The notes under the pieces: generated by a model
Told to the model about the DNA's origin: nothing
The model's database searches: none
What the model saw: the letters and a program-made list of their open reading frames with translations, nothing else
Source of the DNA: DASSNR01 sp036278935
Lineage (GTDB): Bacteria > Gemmatimonadota > Gemmatimonadetes > Gemmatimonadales > Gemmatimonadaceae
Direction: 5' to 3'
DNA length: 62,345 nucleotides
NCBI GenBank assembly: GCA_036278935.1
Contig: DASUKA010000175.1
Coordinates: forward strand, 1-62,345
Translations under genes and position numbers: made by a program
Shown: positions 34,307 through 43,628 of the stretch, one piece after another
How positions within the stretch are numbered: the stretch's first letter is position 1
Layout: each line of letters opens with the position of its first letter

Positions 34307-34909
34307 CTACACGCCCGGCTCCCGCCCGGCAGCGCCCTCCGCGATCACGCGCTCGATGCGACGATCCGGCGTGAGCCAGATGAGCGCCACGGCTACGTAG
34401 AGCAGATCAGCGATCCATGGACGGATGAACGCCGAGGGAATGGCGACGGCGTAGAACAGCAGCGAGATCTTCCCCTTGACGTCCCGCCCCACCGCCCTGG
34501 CCAGCATCGAATCCGGGCCCTGACTCACGATGATCGCCTGCTGCAGGATCCAGTACGCGACCCCCGCCAGCAGCATTACGGCGCCGTACGTGGCCGTCGG
34601 GACGGACGCAAAGTGGTTCTCGCCCATCCATGCGGTGACGAACGGCACGAGCGAGAGCCAGAACAGCAGGTGCAGGTTCGCCCAGAGGATGCCGCCGTTC
34701 ACGCGCTGCGTCACGTGCAGCATGTGGTGATGGTTGTTCCAGTAGATGCCGAGATAGACGAAGCTGAGCACGTAGCTCAGGAAGACGGGGAGCACAGGGC
34801 GGAGTGCCGCCACTGAGGTCTCGTGCGGCGTATGCAGCTCGAGCACCATGATCGTGATGATGATGGCGAGTACGCCATCGCTGAACGCTTCGAGTCGTCC
34901 GGGACCCAT
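34307..34909 (-). CDS. TMEM175-family potassium channel-like protein
   Basis: 200 residues with six hydrophobic segments. The first helix has RLEAFSDGVLAIIITIMVLEL, with the FSDG motif typical of bacterial TMEM175 (DUF1211) proteins. YWNNHHHMLH lies at the start of helix 3. Bacterial TMEM175 proteins are tetrameric K+-permeable channels. It lies 18 bp after the MBL-fold gene on the same strand, so the two may be co-transcribed. Confidence 0.88.
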   Translation of the reverse strand: MGPGRLEAFSDGVLAIIITIMVLELHTPHETSVAALRPVLPVFLSYVLSFVYLGIYWNNHHHMLHVTQRVNGGILWANLHLLFWLSLVPFVTAWMGENHFASVPTATYGAVMLLAGVAYWILQQAIIVSQGPDSMLARAVGRDVKGKISLLFYAVAIPSAFIRPWIADLLYVAVALIWLTPDRRIERVIAEGAAGREPGV

Positions 34910-34927
34910 TGGACGTGCCGGCGATGC

Positions 34928-35785
34928 TCAGGGCGCGCCGTCGGCCGTGACCGGAGCCCGGCTCCACTCCGCGTATCGCCGCGCGGACTGCTCCACCGCG
35001 GCGTGCGCGCCCTGTGCGATGTGCGCGTCCCACCACGCGCCGTATAGCCGGTCGAAGCGGAGCGCACCCACCGTGGTCGCCATGCGCTGTACCACCGCCG
35101 GGGGAAGGGGGATGAGATTCGGGTAGCTCCGCATGAAGCTCACGCAGCGGCGATCCGGTACGACCTGCAGGATGTCGCCGGTGAGCAGCGCGCCCCGCCC
35201 GTCGGCGCCCGCGTCCCAGAGCAGCACACTCCCCCCCGCGAAGTGGCCGCCGCAGTGGATGAGCGTCATGCCGGGGAGCAGCTCGTACGTCGACCCCTCC
35301 CAGTGGTGGATGGCCGGATCGGGACGCATGACCCACTTCCGGTCCGCCGCGTGGAGCCACACTGGTGCGTCGTCGAACGCGCGGCTCCACTCCACCATGG
35401 TCGCGTAGTAATGCGGGTGCGAGATGGCGATGGCACTCACCCCGCCGAGCGCGGCGATGATGTCGACGGTCGCACCATCCAGCAGGCTGATGCAGTCCCA
35501 GAGGATGTTGCCCGCGGGCGTCTGTACGAGGAGCGCCCGCTGTCCAATGGCGAAGCTCGGCACGGTGCCGATGCCGTACAGGTGCGGCTCCAGTCGCTGG
35601 AAGGCGTTGCGATGCCCGCGGCGGAGCTGCTCGAGCGTCGTCCACGCCTGCCCGCTCCTGGGAACGTACTGCCGCTCGTCGAGGCAGATGGGGCAGTCGG
35701 CCGGCGGTACAGCCGCGGCCGATGGCGGGAATTGCGTTCCGCACGTCGCGCAGATGAAGGCGGACTCCTGGACGGTGGGCGGCAT
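34928..35785 (-). CDS. MBL-fold hydrolase with N-terminal zinc ribbon and degenerate metal motif
   Basis: 285 residues from the ATG at 35785. An N-terminal zinc ribbon (CATCGTQF and CPICLDERQ) is followed by a metallo-beta-lactamase fold. The metal motif HxHxDH reads ISHPHYYATMVEW, lacking the Asp-His pair. Later motifs remain (IHCGGHFAGG, LLTGDILQVVPDRR). Proteins of this type are annotated as MBL-fold hydrolases, but one metal may be lost. The substrate is unknown. Confidence 0.75.
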   Translation of the reverse strand: MPPTVQESAFICATCGTQFPPSAAAVPPADCPICLDERQYVPRSGQAWTTLEQLRRGHRNAFQRLEPHLYGIGTVPSFAIGQRALLVQTPAGNILWDCISLLDGATVDIIAALGGVSAIAISHPHYYATMVEWSRAFDDAPVWLHAADRKWVMRPDPAIHHWEGSTYELLPGMTLIHCGGHFAGGSVLLWDAGADGRGALLTGDILQVVPDRRCVSFMRSYPNLIPLPPAVVQRMATTVGALRFDRLYGAWWDAHIAQGAHAAVEQSARRYAEWSRAPVTADGAP

Positions 35786-35905
35786 GGGGCAGGGGTGGCT
35801 GAAGGCGGCGCGAGACGAGCACGGTGCGCCTACTTGCAAGCCGCCGCGCGTGTCGATGAGGGCGAAAGCTGCCCTGGCTCTGGCGGCGGCGCCAGGGCTT
35901 GTCGA

Positions 35906-36976
35906 TTATGGCGCCGGCGGCTGCGGCGAGACGTGCAGCGCCTTCCGGAAGAAGGCCACCGCGTCCGCGTCGATCCGCGCATGCACCGCGGTGCGGTCCA
36001 CGCCCGGCGGGTCGGTGCAGAGGTCGTGGATGTCCTTGGCCAACGCGGCGGAGCAGGGCGCCAGGAAGACGTAGTGGCCGGCTCTGGGGACCATCTTCAC
36101 ACCGGCCAGCGTCCTGATGAGCGGCTTCAGGTGCAGCGCGTTCTCCGACGGCAGCAGCACGTGGTCGTTCTCGGCGTAGTAGAGGAACACCGGCCGGTCG
36201 ATCGACGCGGCGCCGGCACGGTCGAACACCAGGCTCAACGGCGCCATGACGAAAGCCGCCTTCACCCGCGGATCGGCGGTCCTCCCCCACTGCGACAGGC
36301 TGTCCTGCAGCGCCGCGGCATACTCGGCCACGCTCTCGCCCGTCGCGCGCTGCCGCTCGGCGAGCTGCTTCACGAGGCCGCACGTCTCCGTATCCTCGGG
36401 ATGCCGGTGACAGTAGCCGATGAACCGGTCGAACCGCGGTACCGCGCCCACGAGCAGCAGGCTGGTGTAGCCGCCGGCCGAGAAGCCGGCAACGCCGATG
36501 CGATGAGCATCGATCAACTCCTTCCAATGCGGATCGGCGAGCAGCGCGCTGATGGTCGCCGAAAGCTGAATCGGCCTGCCCACCAGAACCCTCGCATGCC
36601 CGTTGCCGCTCGTGTCGTGGAAATTGTCTCCGGAATGCTCCAGCGTCGCGGCGATGAAGCCGTGGCCGGCGAGGTACGTGGCCAGGTCGTGGTGGCCGAG
36701 GTCCGAGCCGCCGTGGCCATGCGAGATCACCACCAGCGGCCGGGCACCAGGGATGGCGGGTGCATCGGTGATGGCAGCAACGTGGTATGGACCGACCCAC
36801 GTGCTGCCGGTCTGCGCGGAGGGATAGAAGACATAGCCCGGCATGGTGCTGTCGCTCACCGGATCGTGGATGCGAATGGCGTGGAATCCCACGCCCGTCG
36901 CCGCCTGGGCACGGAGTGCGCACGGGGCGAGCAGGAGGCCTGCCAGAAGCCAGCGCCACGCGCCGATGCGCTTCAT
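35906..36976 (-). CDS. secreted alpha/beta hydrolase (PAF-acetylhydrolase/dienelactone hydrolase type)
   Basis: 356 residues from ATG 36976. A signal peptide (MKRIGAWRWLLAGLLLAPCA) leads to a hydrolase with oxyanion-type VVISHGHGGSD, nucleophile elbow GFSAGGYT, acid YAENDHV and catalytic His in PRAGHYVFL. This resembles plasma PAF-acetylhydrolase-like and dienelactone-like esterases. It presumably cleaves an ester in the periplasm. The start overlaps the DUF2164 stop by four bases, so the two genes are coupled. Confidence 0.82.
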   Translation of the reverse strand: MKRIGAWRWLLAGLLLAPCALRAQAATGVGFHAIRIHDPVSDSTMPGYVFYPSAQTGSTWVGPYHVAAITDAPAIPGARPLVVISHGHGGSDLGHHDLATYLAGHGFIAATLEHSGDNFHDTSGNGHARVLVGRPIQLSATISALLADPHWKELIDAHRIGVAGFSAGGYTSLLLVGAVPRFDRFIGYCHRHPEDTETCGLVKQLAERQRATGESVAEYAAALQDSLSQWGRTADPRVKAAFVMAPLSLVFDRAGAASIDRPVFLYYAENDHVLLPSENALHLKPLIRTLAGVKMVPRAGHYVFLAPCSAALAKDIHDLCTDPPGVDRTAVHARIDADAVAFFRKALHVSPQPPAP

Positions 36977-37242
36977 CGCCCGCGTCTCATCGTGGAGGGG
37001 AACTCTTGCCGGTAGCACACGGCCGCCAGGTCGGCGATGCGCTCCTCGAGAAAGGCGCGCGCATCCGCGATGGCCTGGTTGTAGATGGTGGGACCGAGCT
37101 CGGCGAGGATGAAGTCGAGGAGCAGCATCGCCTTCAGCTCTCCGATCTCCTCATCCATGTTGTCGGCACAGTACTGCCGGAGGGCAGCGATGGCCTGCGT
37201 TCGTGCGTCGTCGGAGATGGTGATGGATGGGGCGTTGCGCAT
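36973..37242 (-). CDS. DUF2164 family protein
   Basis: 89 residues. SDDARTQAIAALRQYCADNMDEEIGELKAM, LLLDFILAELGPTIYNQAIADARAFLEERI and VCYRQEF match the conserved pattern of DUF2164, a small helical protein of unknown role. It lies 42 bp after the PLC-like gene and overlaps the hydrolase gene by four bases. Confidence 0.88.
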   Translation of the reverse strand: MRNAPSITISDDARTQAIAALRQYCADNMDEEIGELKAMLLLDFILAELGPTIYNQAIADARAFLEERIADLAAVCYRQEFPSTMRRGR

Positions 37243-37284
37243 GGCGAAGTACTGAGGCGGAAGAAGTGTGCCCGTGCTCGGTCG

Positions 37285-38352
37285 TCAGAGTGATGCGAGC
37301 TCGCTTTCCGTCGCATCGTTCAGGCCGCGGATCGTCTGACACTTGAAGTCGTCCGCGAAGTCGATCATTACGATGTTCGGCATGGAGCGCTTGCGGAGCG
37401 GCCCGTTCGCCGAGGACCCGGGGGGGGCCGTCAGGGGGTTGACGTACGTCACGTGCTCCTCCAGCCCCTGTGCCCACAGCCGCTTGAGCCGAACGATGTT
37501 GGGCGGGTCCCACATCTTCGCGTTCCGCTTCTTGATGCTCTCGAAGATGCCGGTGGTCGTCCAGTACATCATGCGAATGACGTCCGGCTCTGCCATGAAG
37601 CTCGCCCCTTGCATGATCTTGAGCTGCTTCTTCTCGTTCTGGCCCGTCTTCTTGAACGGCTTCGTCACCGCGGTGCCGCCCTTGCCATAATACTGGAGCC
37701 CGTTGAAGTTCGGCGCGTACGCGGGATCGCTGTACAGATTCCTGAAACTGAGAATGCCGTCGGACGGCTTGAACGCTCCCTGGAGTGCCGCCACGCCGCT
37801 CTTCGAGAAGAGGACGATCACCTTCCCCTTGAGATCCTTGAGTTGCGTGGTGTTCAGGTTGCCACCCGCTCTGTAGATCGTGCTGCCCAGCGTGCCGATG
37901 CACGCCTCCGCGATCAGCGGCCAGTTGAGGCACTTGTCGAATTTGAGGAGCAGAAACTCCGACTTGCCGCCGTCGCTCTCGACGAACGCCCGAGCATCAG
38001 CGAGCATCTTGGTCAGCCCCATGCCGAACGCGCCGCCGCTCAGCTTGGTGCGCGTGAACGTCACCGACCGACCCACGTCCGCCACTTTCCGGGTCTTGGA
38101 TTCGTTCTTCATCAACTTGCCGTCGGCGTGGAATGCCCGCAGCTCGGCGCCTTTCGTGCCCCACGGTCCCTTCACCGTGGCGGCCGCAATCCGGAGATCG
38201 AACACTCGGACCCCTGCCTTGGCCTGCTGGCCGATGTTCAGCGCCTGCGTGCGCACATTGCCACCGCCGCCGGTGATGCCGGCATCGTGGCTACCTGCGA
38301 CGACGATCTCATTGAGTCGCTTGTCAGGACCCAGTTCGTAATAGTTGACCAT
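37285..38352 (-). CDS. PLC-like phosphodiesterase (PI-PLC X-box fold)
   Basis: 355 residues from ATG 38352. EIVVAGSHDAGITGG carries the first catalytic His of the PI-PLC TIM barrel. GVRVFDLRIAA and LRAFHADGKL carry the Arg/Asp and second His positions, and FLLLKFDKC and VIVLFSKSG are later strands. No signal peptide is visible, so export is unclear. Bacterial members cleave phosphatidylinositol or related diesters, but the substrate here is unknown. The 194 bp upstream shows no gene. Confidence 0.8.
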   Translation of the reverse strand: MVNYYELGPDKRLNEIVVAGSHDAGITGGGGNVRTQALNIGQQAKAGVRVFDLRIAAATVKGPWGTKGAELRAFHADGKLMKNESKTRKVADVGRSVTFTRTKLSGGAFGMGLTKMLADARAFVESDGGKSEFLLLKFDKCLNWPLIAEACIGTLGSTIYRAGGNLNTTQLKDLKGKVIVLFSKSGVAALQGAFKPSDGILSFRNLYSDPAYAPNFNGLQYYGKGGTAVTKPFKKTGQNEKKQLKIMQGASFMAEPDVIRMMYWTTTGIFESIKKRNAKMWDPPNIVRLKRLWAQGLEEHVTYVNPLTAPPGSSANGPLRKRSMPNIVMIDFADDFKCQTIRGLNDATESELASL

Positions 38353-38546
38353 GAGGTCGGCTCTCTCTGGTACGGTATGGTGGGCGATCCTCGGCGCTAT
38401 GACGTTCGAGGACGGCCTGTGGGTGCAGCAGCCGCGATTGGCCGGGAGAGCCGTCGGCACCGCTGGAAGGTCGTTGGCCCTCTGGTTTACGCGATTTGCC
38501 GGCTGAAGGCAAGGAGGGACCGGTCAGCGCTGGCCGGAGGCCGTCA

Positions 38547-41258
38547 TTACTCCGCGCGGAGCGAGATCAATGGGTCGACGCGCGTCGCGCGCCACGAGGG
38601 CCAGAGACTCGCGGCCGCGGCGACCACCAGCAGCCCCGTCGCCACCGCCGCCAGCATCCAGGGGTCGCGCGCGCGGTTGTCGAACAGCAGCGGCTGCACG
38701 AGCGGACCGATCGCGATCGCCGCCGCGCCGCCGACCACCGCGCCCACGATCGCGGTCCTGAGTCCACTCCCCATGATGAGCCGAAGCACGTGAGCGCGCC
38801 GAGCACCCAGAGCAATGCGCACGCCGAGTTCGTGCGTGCGCTGCGTGACCAGGTAGGAGACGACGCTGAACAGTCCGATCGCCGCCACGACGACCACGAT
38901 CGCGCCGAACAGCGTGAACAGTGTCGCGCCCACGCGCCAGGGGCGAACCTGCGGGTCGAGCAACTGCTCGAACGTCTTGATCTCCACCGATTGCATGTCT
39001 GGCGCGGCGTGCCGCAGGAGGCCGGTCAACTCCGGCACCAGGGCGGTCGCATCATCATCGTTGGAACGAACGAGCAGTACCGAGCCCGCGATGAAGTGCC
39101 GATCCTGTCCCCAGGGGACATAGACCTGGTTGAGCGCGTCTTCCTTGAGCGCCACGTGATGGACGTCCTGCGCGACACCAACCACTCGCGTACATGGGCC
39201 GCCATGCAGGCGGCCGAGCATGATACAGCGGCCGATGGCATCATCGCCCGGCCAGAGCGCTTTCGCCATGGTCTGGTTCACGATCACCACCGGCTCCGTC
39301 CCGAAGGCATCGTCGGTGCTGAAAGTGCGGCCGTGCAGCATCCGTGTGCCGACGGTCTCGAAATACCCGGGCGCTGCAGCGGTGACTATCGCGATGCCAC
39401 CTGCCCCGGGCGGCAGCGAGTCGCGGCCCGGCACACGAACGCGGAGTATGTCTACTCCAGACAGCGGACTGCCAAACGCGATGCTCGCGCTGGCAACGCC
39501 AGGCAACCGCGCGAATCGGGCGCGCAGGTCCTCGTAGCGCGCATGCGCGGCGACGGCGCTGCGCGCGGCGGCATCCTCGCTGCTCGAGTCGGGAGGCGGA
39601 AACGAGATGTCCACCGCCAGCACGCGGTCACTATCGTAGCCGAGATCCAGATGCCGGATGTCGTACAGGCTCTTGACGAACAGACCGGCCGCGAACAGCA
39701 GCACGAGGCTGAGCGCGAACTGCACCACCTGCAGGGCGGCGCGCGTGGGGCCGTGTGAGTCGATACCGCTGCCGCTGCTTGTTCGGCTGCCGTGGAGCGC
39801 TGCGGAAACATCGCCCCGAATCACGCGCAGCGCCGGGATGAGTCCAACGATGATACCGGTGAGGACCGCAGCCATCGCCGTCCACAGTAGCACGCGGCCG
39901 TCCACCGGCATCGCGCTCCAGGCCACGTTGGGGAGCAGCGTGCGGCGAATGAGCGCGCCGCCCCAGTGCGCGAGGACGAGTCCCAGCAGACCGCCGAGCA
40001 GCGCGATGGTCACCGACTCGAGGACCATGAGGCGGACGACGTGCCACCGCCCCGCGCCGAGTGCCACGCGAACGCTGATCTCACGTCGGCGCCGCACCGC
40101 GCGGGCGAGCGTCAGATTGGTCACGTTCGCGGCGGCGACCAGCAGCATGACGAGCGCGACGCCGGCCAGGAGGCGCGCGACGCGGAGCTCCGGAGGCTCG
40201 ACCCCGGTCATGTTGTACGAGATCGAGCGCAGGCTCACGCGCGCACTTCGCATGGACCGGTCGTTGCCGACATACGCGTGGCGCACCAACGCGGTCAGCT
40301 CCGCCTCGGCAACCTGCCTCGGGACGGCAAGCCGGCCGACGATGCTCGTTTGCGTGCCCCGCCAGTTCGTCGGCCAATCCGATGGCACGTGATGGTCGAG
40401 CGGCCAGTCGCTCATGGGCAGCCACACGTCCACCGGTGAGCGCTCGATGCCGGTGAATCCTTGCGGCGCCACGCCCACGACGCGATACGCCCGGCTGCTG
40501 AGAGTGACGATCCGTCCGACGATCGAAGAGTCGCCGCCGAACTCGCCCTGCCAGAAACGGTAGCCGAGCACGGCTACCTGCGCTCCGGCGGGCGGCCGGT
40601 CCTCGCGTGCGGTGTAGAAGCGTCCGAGTGCGGGATGTACTTGCGCGAGCGAGAACAGATCGGAGCTCGCGTACGTCGCCGGGATGAAGCGTGCCTCCGT
40701 GCCCGAGCCCACCCGCAGCCGATCCGACACGTAGGCGGCGACGGTCGAGAATGCCCGCGCATGGTCGCGCGCGCTGGTATAGAGCACATATGGCTGCCAC
40801 CCGAGCGTCGCCACCTGGCCGCCCCGCGTTCGGCGCGTGACGTAGATGCGCGCGAGCTGCTGGGGTGCTGCCACATGCTCCGGTCCGCGCAGCAGCAGCC
40901 GGTCGATGATGCCGAACATCGCGGCGTTGGCGCCGAGCGCCAGCGCGAGCGTGACGATGGCCATGAGCGCGAAGGCGGGATCGCGCCGCAGTGCGCGCGC
41001 AGTCTCGCGCGCGTCCTGCTCGATGGTGTCGACCAGGCCGCTGCCGCGTGCGCGCCGCGCTTCCTCGCGCCACCGCGTGGCCCCGCCGAATTCCTGCATG
41101 GCGAGCTCACGTGCTTCCTCACGCGACAGGCCGTGCGATTCGTGCTTGCGCGCTTGCCGGTCGATGTGGAAGGCGATCTCCTCGGCCATCTCATGATCGG
41201 CCGCATTCCGGCGCACGAGGGCGCGCAGCGTGTAGAGCCATCCGGTGAGTCGGGACAT
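38547..41258 (-). CDS. FtsX/MacB-type ABC permease, ADOP-like, second copy
   Basis: 903 residues. It has the same plan as the permease at 11419: N-terminal DHEMAEEIAFHIDRQARKHE segment, first helix (PAFALMAIVTLALALGANAAM), MacB-like outer domain (VAVLGYRFWQGEFGGDSSIVG), three helices with AAANVTNLTLARAVRRRREISV, then a repeated half ending FSVVSYLVTQRTHELGVRIALGARR. Identity with the first copy is moderate, so this is not a recent duplication. A strong GGAGGGG site precedes the ATG. The PadR gene ends 16 bp upstream. Confidence 0.88.
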   Translation of the reverse strand: MSRLTGWLYTLRALVRRNAADHEMAEEIAFHIDRQARKHESHGLSREEARELAMQEFGGATRWREEARRARGSGLVDTIEQDARETARALRRDPAFALMAIVTLALALGANAAMFGIIDRLLLRGPEHVAAPQQLARIYVTRRTRGGQVATLGWQPYVLYTSARDHARAFSTVAAYVSDRLRVGSGTEARFIPATYASSDLFSLAQVHPALGRFYTAREDRPPAGAQVAVLGYRFWQGEFGGDSSIVGRIVTLSSRAYRVVGVAPQGFTGIERSPVDVWLPMSDWPLDHHVPSDWPTNWRGTQTSIVGRLAVPRQVAEAELTALVRHAYVGNDRSMRSARVSLRSISYNMTGVEPPELRVARLLAGVALVMLLVAAANVTNLTLARAVRRRREISVRVALGAGRWHVVRLMVLESVTIALLGGLLGLVLAHWGGALIRRTLLPNVAWSAMPVDGRVLLWTAMAAVLTGIIVGLIPALRVIRGDVSAALHGSRTSSGSGIDSHGPTRAALQVVQFALSLVLLFAAGLFVKSLYDIRHLDLGYDSDRVLAVDISFPPPDSSSEDAAARSAVAAHARYEDLRARFARLPGVASASIAFGSPLSGVDILRVRVPGRDSLPPGAGGIAIVTAAAPGYFETVGTRMLHGRTFSTDDAFGTEPVVIVNQTMAKALWPGDDAIGRCIMLGRLHGGPCTRVVGVAQDVHHVALKEDALNQVYVPWGQDRHFIAGSVLLVRSNDDDATALVPELTGLLRHAAPDMQSVEIKTFEQLLDPQVRPWRVGATLFTLFGAIVVVVAAIGLFSVVSYLVTQRTHELGVRIALGARRAHVLRLIMGSGLRTAIVGAVVGGAAAIAIGPLVQPLLFDNRARDPWMLAAVATGLLVVAAAASLWPSWRATRVDPLISLRAE

Positions 41259-41274
41259 GCGTCACCCCTCCGGG

Positions 41275-41607
41275 TCAGGTCGTCCGCAGGATGAGGTTGA
41301 CGGCGCGCACCGAGCGCTCCCACTCCTTGCGCTCCGCCCGCAGGTGCTTGAGCCCTGACCGCGTGACGCGGTAGTAGCGCGCACGGCGGTTGTTCTCCGT
41401 GGTCCGCCACTCCGCCGTGATCATGCCGGCGCGGAGCAGGCGCTCCAGGGTGGGGTAGAGCGTGCCCTGGTTCACGGCAAAGGCATCGCGCGAGAGTTGC
41501 TGGATGCGCTCGCCGATCCCCCACCCGTGCATCGGTTCGAGGGAGAGCGTCTTGAGCACGAGCATCTCGAGGGTGCCGGGGACAATGTGCGATCGGTCGG
41601 GTGGCAT
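41275..41607 (-). CDS. PadR-family transcriptional regulator, second copy
   Basis: 110 residues. PGTLEMLVLKTLSLEPMHGWGIGERIQQ, VNQGTLYPTLERLLRAGMI and ENNRRARYYRVTRSGLKHL are the PadR winged-helix signatures. It is the first gene of a two-gene operon with the permease. Its ribosome site lies inside a perfect inverted repeat (41613-41631), a likely autoregulatory site. Confidence 0.92.
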   Translation of the reverse strand: MPPDRSHIVPGTLEMLVLKTLSLEPMHGWGIGERIQQLSRDAFAVNQGTLYPTLERLLRAGMITAEWRTTENNRRARYYRVTRSGLKHLRAERKEWERSVRAVNLILRTT

Positions 41608-41612
41608 GGAGT

Positions 41613-41631
41613 CCTCTGGGTTAGCCAGAGG
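41613..41631 (-). promoter_or_regulatory. inverted repeat over the PadR ribosome site
   Basis: CCTCTGG-GTTAG-CCAGAGG is a perfect 7-bp-arm palindrome. On the minus strand its second arm contains AGAGG, the ribosome site of the PadR gene, 5 bases from the ATG. It may act as PadR operator or RNA hairpin. A second repeat (AGGAGA/TCTCCT) lies at 41629-41650. Confidence 0.45.
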
Positions 41632-41804
41632 AGAAGCTATAGCCTCTCCTGTGGCGTGGCAAGAGGAGGCGGCTTTCGACTCCGACGTGCGAGAGATAGG
41701 TTATCGGCCTGTTGATGGTGGCAACAGCGGCAGGGGCGCGTCCATCATCCTCTGGGAGCTTGCACTCCTTCAACAGGAACATGGCTGCCACCGCGGTGCC
41801 GCGC

Positions 41805-42191
41805 CTAGATGCGCTTCTTCTTCCGTGCGGCCGCCTTCGCCGCGTTCTGTTGCACCCTGAGCTTCGCGATACGTTCGATCAGGTGGTAGGGGATCGGCTC
41901 ATCGAGTGGAAATTGCAGATTCCCCTTCGGCCCGGCGTAGCGGGAGATGGCCTTCACGAGCTTCGCATCGCCCTTCACGGGTGGATAGAGTCCGATGTGG
42001 TGCCTGAAGGCGGCGAAGCGGATCAGTACGCCGTTCAGCGTGAAGGTGGGAATCCGATAGCTGATCGTCTCCTGCGCGTCTGGCGCGACGGAGCGGATTG
42101 TCCGCCGGATGCGTTGGAGCATCGCCTGGACGTCGGGCGGCACCTTCGATCCGGACGCGGGCTGCGTCGGCGCGGCACGCGGCCCGCGCAT
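41805..42191 (-). CDS. DUF1801 family protein
   Basis: 128 residues. IRRTIRSVAPDAQETISYRIPTF, FAAFRHHIGLYPP and GNLQFPLDEPIPYHLIERIAKLRV are DUF1801 signatures. The C-terminus is Lys/Arg-rich. The function is unknown. Its ATG directly follows the stop of the third PadR gene, so the two are one operon. Confidence 0.9.
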   Translation of the reverse strand: MRGPRAAPTQPASGSKVPPDVQAMLQRIRRTIRSVAPDAQETISYRIPTFTLNGVLIRFAAFRHHIGLYPPVKGDAKLVKAISRYAGPKGNLQFPLDEPIPYHLIERIAKLRVQQNAAKAAARKKKRI

Positions 42192-42524
42192 TCAGGCCGT
42201 CTCCAGCACGCGCGACACCGCGGCCACGTAGCGCTTCCACGTGTCGGTCTCGGCGCGCAGCATCCGCCGCCCTCGCGCGGTGAGCGAGTAATACCTGGCC
42301 CGCCGGTTGTTCTCGGAGAGGCCCCAGGTGGCCGCAATGGCGCCGCGCTCCTCCAGGCGATGGAGTGCCTTGTAGAGCGCCGCGTCGACGATCTCCAGCT
42401 CGCGGTCGGTGCGCTGCTCGATCCACCGCGTGATCCCGTAGCCGTGCATCGGGCCCCAGGAGAGCGTCTTGAGAATCAGCACGTCGAGCGTGCCGTAGAG
42501 GAGATCCGTGGCGCCGCGGGGCAT
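42192..42524 (-). CDS. PadR-family transcriptional regulator, third copy
   Basis: 110 residues from ATG 42524. LLYGTLDVLILKTLSWGPMHGYGITRWIEQ, VDAALYKALHRLEERGAI and SENNRRARYYSLTARGRRML define it as PadR. It is paired with a DUF1801 gene instead of a permease. GGAAGG precedes the start. The 218 bp between this gene and the divergent sigma factor holds an AT-rich patch (42655-42676) likely to contain promoters. Confidence 0.92.
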   Translation of the reverse strand: MPRGATDLLYGTLDVLILKTLSWGPMHGYGITRWIEQRTDRELEIVDAALYKALHRLEERGAIAATWGLSENNRRARYYSLTARGRRMLRAETDTWKRYVAAVSRVLETA

Positions 42525-42742
42525 GGGCCTTCCATCAACCAGGTTAGTGGAGAAGATGCGGCGACGCTCGTCAGCTGTCAACCACTCCCGCCTTCCCATC
42601 CACCACCATGCGGGATGCGCCGCCGACAACGCGGATGACGATGAGAGATGATGAAGAAATCTTAAGTTTTATAGATTGCTCCCTCCTCCCCGGCTCGATA
42701 CCTTAGGTCGCGACAGGTGTAGCGCATGCAACAGCCTGCCCG

Positions 42743-43555
42743 ATGCCCCCTCCCCGCCTGTATGGTCCCCAGGAAATGGCCGAGCGTCGCGAGCTGGAAG
42801 CCCTCTTTCTTGCCAACCTCGGCACGATCGGTCGGATCGTAACGTCCGTATCCCGGCGGCACGCGCTGAGTGCCGAGGATGCAGCGGACTTCTCGTCGTG
42901 GGTCAACCTGAAGCTCGTCGAACAGGACTACGCACCGCTGGCCAAGTTCCGCGGCGAGAGCTCGCTGTCCACGTACCTGGCCGTGGTCATCGCCATGCTG
43001 TTCCGCGATTGGCGCGTGCAGCACTGGGGGCGCTGGCGCCCGTCGGCCGCCGCGCTGCGACACGGCCGCCTCGCGGTGCGCCTGGAAACGCTGGTGTATC
43101 GCGATGGCTTCCCGCTCGGCCAGGCTGGTGACCTGCTGCGTACCACCGGTGAGACCACGCTCAGTGATCGGGAGCTCGCCACCCTCCTCACGCATCTCCC
43201 CATGCGCTCACGGCGGCGACCGATCGAAGTGGCCACCGCCGCGAGCGCGGATGCCCCGTCCCCCATCGAAGCGGATGAACTGGTATCCTCAGAGGAGTCC
43301 GTGCGTCAACGTATGGCGGCGAAGGCCGCCATCACGACCGCGCTCAGACATCTTCCCGTGGAGGAATCGCTCATGGTTCGCATGCGTTTTCTGGAAGGGC
43401 TGAGCGTGGCCGACATTGCCCGGGCGTTGCAGCTCGAGCAGAAGCCGCTCTACCGGCGACTGGAGCGCGCGCTTTCGCGGATGCGGTCGCAGCTGGAGAC
43501 GGTGGGTGTGTCCAGGGAGCAGGTCCGCGAGCTGCTGGACGAGTGGGTGGCATGA
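42743..43555 (+). CDS. ECF-like sigma-70 factor
   Basis: 270 residues. The N-terminal region 2 is divergent (LFLANLGTIGRIVTSVSRRH, DFSSWVNLKLVEQDYAPLAKF, TYLAVVIAMLFRDW). The C-terminal region 4 is clear (ALRHLPVEESLMVRMRFLEGLSVADIARAL and LYRRLERALSRMR). A long linker of about 90 residues between them is unusual for ECF factors. It is followed by a putative anti-sigma gene and, on the other strand, a CHAT-domain gene. The start is ATG 42743 or ATG 42776. Confidence 0.82.
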   Translation: MPPPRLYGPQEMAERRELEALFLANLGTIGRIVTSVSRRHALSAEDAADFSSWVNLKLVEQDYAPLAKFRGESSLSTYLAVVIAMLFRDWRVQHWGRWRPSAAALRHGRLAVRLETLVYRDGFPLGQAGDLLRTTGETTLSDRELATLLTHLPMRSRRRPIEVATAASADAPSPIEADELVSSEESVRQRMAAKAAITTALRHLPVEESLMVRMRFLEGLSVADIARALQLEQKPLYRRLERALSRMRSQLETVGVSREQVRELLDEWVA

Positions 43556-43628
43556 GCATGCGGACGGTGCGAAGTCGCGTGGTCCGTGACCATCCAACAC
43601 GCGAGACTCTCGAGACGAGGTGGGCCAG

